64,000 nucleotides of DNA from JADCGM01 sp943370355 (GTDB lineage Bacteria; Pseudomonadota; Alphaproteobacteria; Sphingomonadales; Sphingomonadaceae). This document shows positions 59,792-64,000 of the stretch, one piece after another. The notes under the pieces were generated by a model that ran no database searches, was not told the DNA's origin, and saw nothing but the letters and a program-made list of their open reading frames with translations. The position numbers and the translations under genes are program-made. The stretch lies in the NCBI GenBank assembly GCA_943370355.1, contig CALRQP020000001.1, positions 186,001 through 250,000 on the forward strand, written 5' to 3'. Positions within the stretch are counted from its first letter, which is position 1. Every line of letters starts with the position of its first letter.

Positions 59792-61021
59792 CTAGTCGTA
59801 GCGCAACGCCTCGATCGGGATCAGTCGGCTGGCGCGGCGGGCCGGATAGAAGCCGAAGATCAGGCCGATGGCCGCTGAGAATACAATCGACAGAATCACG
59901 ACCTGCGGCGCGACCGTCACTGTCCAGCCCGCAAAGGTCGCGATGGCGAAACACAGCGGGATCGCGAGCGCGATACCGATCACGCCGCCGAGCAGTGATA
60001 GCATCGCTGCTTCGGTGAGGAATTGCAGCAGCACGTCGCCGGGCCGGGCGCCGACGGCCATGCGGAGCCCGATCTCGCGGGTCCTTTCGGTCACCGACAC
60101 CAGCATGATGTTCATGATGCCAATCCCGCCGACGACCAGGGCGACACTGGCGATCGAGGACAATAGCGCCGTCATCACGCCCGTTGTTGCGGTGCTGAGA
60201 GCCAGCAACTCGCTGAGGTTGCGAAGATTGTAGCTCGCCGCTTCATCCGGCGCGAGCCGCTGGCGCTCGTGCATGAGCGCATCGACGTCGCGCTGAACCT
60301 GCGTCAGCGCCGCGCCCGACACCGCTTTGATGATGATCTGATTGACCTCGCCGGGCGCACGGTTGCCGCCGCCAAGCAGCCGCGACTGCGCGGTTTTCAG
60401 CGGCACGACCACGACATCGTCCTGATCCTGCCCCATCATATTCTGGCCCTTGGAGGTCAGCACGCCGATCACCGTCAGCGGGATCCGGTTGACGCGGATG
60501 CTGCGGCCAATCGGCGACGCGTTCGAGAACAGCTGCTTGGCGACGGTCTGGCCGATCACCGCGACCTTGCCGCCTCCGCGCTGCTCCGACGCCGTGAAAA
60601 TGCGGCCATCGGCCAGCGTCCAGTCGCGCGCGATCAGCATGTCGGTCGTCGTGCCGATGATCTGGCTCGACCAGTTGGCACCCTCAACGACGAGCTGGCC
60701 GCCGCCCTGCCGCACCGGGACCGACACGACGACGCCCGACACCTGCTTCCCAATGGCAATGGCATCGCGTTCGGTGAGTGGCGTGCCGCCGCCCGAGGTG
60801 CGGACCGGGCCGTTGCGGCCGAAGCCCGTCGTCAGCATCAGGATATTGGTGCCGAGCGCCTTCACTTGCTGGTTGATCTGCTGCTTCGCGCCCGCGCCAA
60901 TCGACACCATCGTCACCACCGACAGCACGCCGATAATGACGCCGAGCATCGTCAGCACCGAGCGCAGCTTGTGGGCGCGCAGGCTCCCGAGGGCGAGCCG
61001 GGCGGCGGCGTTGATATTCAT
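59792..61021 (-). CDS. MacB-like ABC transporter permease
   Basis: The protein has 409 residues. The MacB/FtsX topology is one N-terminal transmembrane helix (LRSVLTMLGVIIGVLSVVTMVSIG), a large periplasmic MacB_PCD domain (about 45-275), and three C-terminal helices. It includes ERTREIGLRMAVGARPGDVLLQFLTEA, the signature of the FtsX domain. It transmits ATP hydrolysis mechanically to the periplasmic adaptor. It lies in one operon after the adaptor and ATPase genes, and its start abuts the ATPase stop (1-bp overlap). Confidence 0.93.
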   Translation of the reverse strand: MNINAAARLALGSLRAHKLRSVLTMLGVIIGVLSVVTMVSIGAGAKQQINQQVKALGTNILMLTTGFGRNGPVRTSGGGTPLTERDAIAIGKQVSGVVVSVPVRQGGGQLVVEGANWSSQIIGTTTDMLIARDWTLADGRIFTASEQRGGGKVAVIGQTVAKQLFSNASPIGRSIRVNRIPLTVIGVLTSKGQNMMGQDQDDVVVVPLKTAQSRLLGGGNRAPGEVNQIIIKAVSGAALTQVQRDVDALMHERQRLAPDEAASYNLRNLSELLALSTATTGVMTALLSSIASVALVVGGIGIMNIMLVSVTERTREIGLRMAVGARPGDVLLQFLTEAAMLSLLGGVIGIALAIPLCFAIATFAGWTVTVAPQVVILSIVFSAAIGLIFGFYPARRASRLIPIEALRYD

Positions 61022-61749
61022 CAGGCGGCCTCCGCGACCGGTTCGGGTCGCCAGACATCGGGGTTCGCCCCGTCCTCGACGATCAGCCCGTCGCGAAAGC
61101 GTACGATCCGGGCGCAGGCGCGCGCGACTTGCTCGTCATGCGTGACGAGGATGACGGTCTGGCCGCCGGCGTTGAGGTCCTGAAACAGGTGGATGATGCT
61201 CTCGCCGGTACGGCTGTCGAGCGCCCCGGTCGGCTCGTCGGCGAGCAGGATGACGGGATCGTTCACGAGCGCGCGCGCAATGGCGACGCGCTGCTGCTGG
61301 CCACCTGACAATTCGGTTGGCAGGTGGTGCGCTCGCTCGGCAAGTCCGACGCGCGCAAGCCTGTCGCGCGCCACGGCATTGGCATCGCCCTTGAACTGGC
61401 GGGCATAGAGCAGCGGCATCGCGACATTGTCGAGCGCGGGCAGCCGCGCCAGCAGCTGGAACTGCTGGAACACAAAGCCAATGGCACGCGAGCGCAGGTC
61501 GGCGAGTGCTTCGCTGTCCGCCGTCTCCAGCGCGACGCCGTCGATGCGGATGCTGCCCGACGTCGGCACGTCCAATGCGCCGATCAGGTTCATCAGCGTC
61601 GACTTGCCCGAGCCTGACGGCCCCATGATCGCGACCATCTCGCCGGGCTGAACGGTCAGGCTAACCCCGGCGAGCGCCGCGACGGTGGTGCCGCCCATGC
61701 GATATTCCTTGCGGACATCGACCGCCTCGATGATCGCCGCAGCGCTCAC
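61021..61749 (-). CDS. MacB-like ABC transporter ATPase
   Basis: The protein has 242 residues. Walker A GPSGSGKST, Q-loop region FVFQQFQLL, signature LSGGQQQRVAIARAL, Walker B ILLADEPTGALDS and the switch His VTHDEQVAR are all present. This is the LolD/MacB-type ATPase subfamily. It partners the adjacent permease; the two domains are on separate polypeptides, unlike E. coli MacB. Its start overlaps the adaptor stop by 4 bp. Confidence 0.95.
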   Translation of the reverse strand: MSAAAIIEAVDVRKEYRMGGTTVAALAGVSLTVQPGEMVAIMGPSGSGKSTLMNLIGALDVPTSGSIRIDGVALETADSEALADLRSRAIGFVFQQFQLLARLPALDNVAMPLLYARQFKGDANAVARDRLARVGLAERAHHLPTELSGGQQQRVAIARALVNDPVILLADEPTGALDSRTGESIIHLFQDLNAGGQTVILVTHDEQVARACARIVRFRDGLIVEDGANPDVWRPEPVAEAA

Positions 61750-63221
61750 TTGGCGGCGTCCTCGTCGGGCACGACCTCCCCGGTGATGACCTTGTCGCCG
61801 GCCTTGAGCTGGCCGCCGCGCACTGCTGCGAACTCGTCGTCGCCCGTCGTCGTGCGCACGAACTTGCGCTGCGGCACGCCCTTGTCGTCGAGCACCCAGA
61901 CGGTGCCGGACTTGCCGCCGCCACGCCCGCCACGGCCGCCGCCCTGCCCCTGCATCGCCTCGAACTTGATGCGCTGTTCAGGGGTCAGCAGCGCCGCGAC
62001 CTGCGCCCGCATTGCCGCACGCGCCTTCTGCCGTGCAGTGCGATCACCGCCGCCACCGCCGCCCGACTTCATCGATTGCTCGACGATATCGGTGATCGCC
62101 TTGCGCTGCTCGGGTGTCACGTTCAGCCCGTCGGTCATCCGTTCGACGATCGCGGTCGGGTCGGGCCGGCCGAAGCGGCGGAACATGCCGGCGGGTGAGC
62201 CGCCGAGCGGATTGCCGCCACCCTGCGCGGCCGGTCCGCCACCTGAATTGCTCTTCGCGGCCTCGCTCGCCGGCGTGTAGCGCAGCGCTGCCACGGGCAG
62301 TTTCAGCACATTGCGCACTTCGCCAAGGATGATGTTGGCATTCGCCGTCATGCCCGGCAGCAGCTTGCCGTCCGGATTCGCCGCGACGATAACGACCGTA
62401 TAGGTCACGACGTTCGACACCTCGACGCCGGCGATGCGGACCTCGCTGACTTCGCCCTTGAACGTGTCGTCGGGATAGGCATCGACCGTGAAGTCGACCG
62501 ACTGGCCCTTCTTGACCCGGCCGATGTCTGCCTCGTCGACCGCCGCCTCGACCTGCATGCGCGACAGGTCTTCAGCGATCACGAACAGCTTGGGTGCCTG
62601 CAAGCTCGCCGCGACGGTCTGGCCGAGGTTGATCGAACGGTCGATCACCGTGCCGTTGACGGGCGCGCGGATATAGGTGCGCCCGACATCGAGCCGGGTC
62701 TGGGCGAGCGCCGCCTGATTCTGGGCGACAGACGCCCGCGCCGCCGCCAATTGTGCACGTGTCTGCGCCACGGCCGCCTGCGCGGTCTGGATGCTGCGCT
62801 TGGTCACGAAGCCGCTCGACAGCAGCGCCGATTTGGTCGCAAGGTCGCGCTGGGCCTCGGTCGCCGCCGCCTGCGCTTGCGCGACCTGCGCCGCCGATCC
62901 CGCCGCCTGCGCCGCCGTCTGCTGCTCGCGCGCCGCGAAAGTCGACGGGTCGATCCGGGCGAGAATCTGCCCCTTCTTCACCGGTGTGTTGAAGTCGGCA
63001 TAGAGCGCCGTCACCTGCCCCGACAGCTGCGATCCGACCTCGACGGTGTTCACGGCCTGGATTTTGCCCGACGCGGAAATCGACGTGACGATATCGCCGC
63101 GTTCGACGGCCGCTGTCTTATATTCGACCTTGGGCTTCGGGTCGCGCAGCAGGAACACCGCCGCGACGATCGCCACGGCGGCGACGACCCAGGCCCAGAC
63201 GGGAATGCGTTTCAGAGACAT
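61746..63221 (-). CDS. MacA-like periplasmic adaptor with inserted Spy/CpxP-like segment
   Basis: The protein has 491 residues, about 100 more than typical MacA. A signal anchor (WAWVVAAVAIVAAVFLL) is followed by lipoyl half 1 (VEVGSQLSGQVTALY), an Ala/Gln-rich helical hairpin (95-180), lipoyl half 2 (YIRAPVNGTVIDR) and the beta-barrel to about 315. Then comes an extra segment, residues about 317-438, rich in Gly and Arg. It has two VTPEQRKAI/LTPEQRIKF motifs (about 378 and 422) like the LTxxQ repeats of Spy and CpxP. The normal C-terminus (VWVLDDKGVPQRKF) resumes after it. Confidence 0.9.
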   Translation of the reverse strand: MSLKRIPVWAWVVAAVAIVAAVFLLRDPKPKVEYKTAAVERGDIVTSISASGKIQAVNTVEVGSQLSGQVTALYADFNTPVKKGQILARIDPSTFAAREQQTAAQAAGSAAQVAQAQAAATEAQRDLATKSALLSSGFVTKRSIQTAQAAVAQTRAQLAAARASVAQNQAALAQTRLDVGRTYIRAPVNGTVIDRSINLGQTVAASLQAPKLFVIAEDLSRMQVEAAVDEADIGRVKKGQSVDFTVDAYPDDTFKGEVSEVRIAGVEVSNVVTYTVVIVAANPDGKLLPGMTANANIILGEVRNVLKLPVAALRYTPASEAAKSNSGGGPAAQGGGNPLGGSPAGMFRRFGRPDPTAIVERMTDGLNVTPEQRKAITDIVEQSMKSGGGGGGDRTARQKARAAMRAQVAALLTPEQRIKFEAMQGQGGGRGGRGGGKSGTVWVLDDKGVPQRKFVRTTTGDDEFAAVRGGQLKAGDKVITGEVVPDEDAAK

Positions 63222-63297
63222 GCGGGTCCTTGGGGAGAAGGTTGCTCAACAGACTATACGCACAAGCAACACTTTCTCCCCCCTGAACGATTCGCGA

Positions 63298-64000
63298 TCA
63301 GGCGAGTTTGACGAGCATCTTGCCGGTATTGCCGCCGCTGAACAGCCCGAGGAACGCCTTCGCGGCATTGTCGACGCCATGTTCGACGGTCTCTTCCCAC
63401 TTGATCTTGCCGCCGCGGATCCACCCCGACATCTCGGCGATGAACTGCGGCTGTAGATGTTGGAACATCGTCACGATGAAGCCACGGATGGTCAGGCCCT
63501 TGCCGACGATCTGGATCATGTTGCGCGGCCCCGGCGCTGCCTCGGTGTCGTTATATTGCGAGATCATCCCGCATTCGGCGAAGCGTGCGCCCGGCCGCGC
63601 CATCTCGATGGCGACCTCCAGATGTTCGCCGCCGACATTGTCGAAATAGCAGTCGATGCCCTTCGGCACCGCCGCACGGACCGCCGCCAGCAGGTCGCCG
63701 CAGGTCTTGTAGTTGATCGCATGATCGACCCCGACCGAGCGCAGCCAGGCGCATTTCTCGTCGGAGCCTGCTGTCGCAACGACCGTGCAACCCTTGATCT
63801 TGGCGATCTGCGCGACGAGCGAGCCGACCGCACCGGCCCCGCCGGAAACGAACACCGTCTCCCCCGCCTTCGGCTGGCAGATTTCGAGGAAGCCCGCATA
63901 GGCCGTAAGCCCCGGCATGCCGAGTACGCCAAGGAACGCCTCGACCGGCACGCCCGCGCCGCCGTCGAGCTTCTGCAATGCGGCCGCGGGGGCGATGAAG
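63298..64000 (-). CDS. NADP-dependent MDR oxidoreductase (CurA/LTB4DH-like), N-terminus cut by window edge
   Basis: The frame stays open to the right window edge, with FIAPAAALQKL before the TTG at 63978, so the gene is partial. The visible 234 residues include LGMPGLTAYAGFLEICQPKAGETVFVSGGAGAVGSLVAQIAK, the Rossmann motif of the leukotriene-B4-dehydrogenase/CurA branch of zinc-independent MDR enzymes. Further blocks are YFDNVGGEHLEVAIEM and GRFAECGMISQYN-like sequence, RNMIQIVGKGLTIRGFIV. They reduce alkenals or enones with NADPH. The C-terminus is complete. Confidence 0.88.
   Translation of the reverse strand, partial: FIAPAAALQKLDGGAGVPVEAFLGVLGMPGLTAYAGFLEICQPKAGETVFVSGGAGAVGSLVAQIAKIKGCTVVATAGSDEKCAWLRSVGVDHAINYKTCGDLLAAVRAAVPKGIDCYFDNVGGEHLEVAIEMARPGARFAECGMISQYNDTEAAPGPRNMIQIVGKGLTIRGFIVTMFQHLQPQFIAEMSGWIRGGKIKWEETVEHGVDNAAKAFLGLFSGGNTGKMLVKLA

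Overview
The window is high-GC DNA from an alphaproteobacterium, most likely of the order Sphingomonadales. The indicators are gapR and a DUF1244 gene beside pyk, a large TonB-dependent receptor, a PEP-CTERM protein, a DUF2244-nth pair, a fused thiS-thiG gene and palindromic intergenic repeats of a type I associate with sphingomonads. Genus cannot be fixed from the sequence. Both ends cut genes: an EamA-type transporter on the left and a zinc-independent MDR oxidoreductase on the right. No phage, complete insertion sequence, CRISPR array or rRNA operon is visible. One tRNA (Arg, anticodon CCG) lies at 4969-5045.

Layout. 1-5.0 kb: transporter, a b-type membrane protein coupled to an eight-heme cytochrome c, dapB, DUF2244, nth, a small lipoprotein, tRNA-Arg. 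5.0-11.3 kb: TetR regulator, a LytS/LytTR two-component pair and a 1092-residue TonB-dependent receptor. 11.3-16.4 kb: thiolase, DUF2855 protein, D-2-hydroxyacid dehydrogenase and a type-B carboxylesterase. 16.4-21.6 kb: conserved core (gapR, DUF1244, pyk, HAD phosphatase, gmk, DegP-like protease). 21.6-26.9 kb: a variable stretch with a decayed molybdopterin oxidoreductase, a DUF6891 gene, a DUF4199/membrane-LuxR pair, an S9 peptidase and a PEP-CTERM protein preceded by a sigma-54-type promoter. 26.9-29.2 kb: rarA, mmcQ/yjbR and sodB.

29.2-33.6 kb is the most distinctive region. It is a phage-shock (Psp) locus: divergent pspF, a sigma-54 promoter with exact GG-N10-GC spacing, a 55-codon membrane peptide, pspA, pspB, pspC, and then five consecutive small membrane/coiled-coil proteins. 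These five are related to one another, and they share a C-terminal signature with PspC and, in part, PspB. 33.7-36.0 kb: sufE, two hotdog thioesterases and an unrecognised membrane protein.

36.1-38.2 kb: thiC under a TPP riboswitch whose expression platform appears to hide the ribosome binding site. The thiC C-terminus carries an in-frame palindromic repeat. 38.2-43.2 kb is accessory: a toxin-antitoxin pair with a palindromic operator, an AT-rich DUF3800 gene, membrane proteins, a SRAP peptidase, DUF1801 and GNAT genes. 43.3-48.4 kb: secreted protein, thiSG, a glyoxalase-fold protein, trhO, fghA and purT; the last two overlap and link formate release with formate use. 48.4-55.0 kb: a tripartite RND efflux operon with a divergent TetR gene and an 18-bp operator palindrome. 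55.0-64.0 kb: clpA, a class A acid phosphatase, a helical protein, a methyltransferase, and a MacAB-like ABC exporter whose adaptor contains an inserted Spy/CpxP-like segment.

All identifications come from reading motifs, lengths and gene order; no database search was run.
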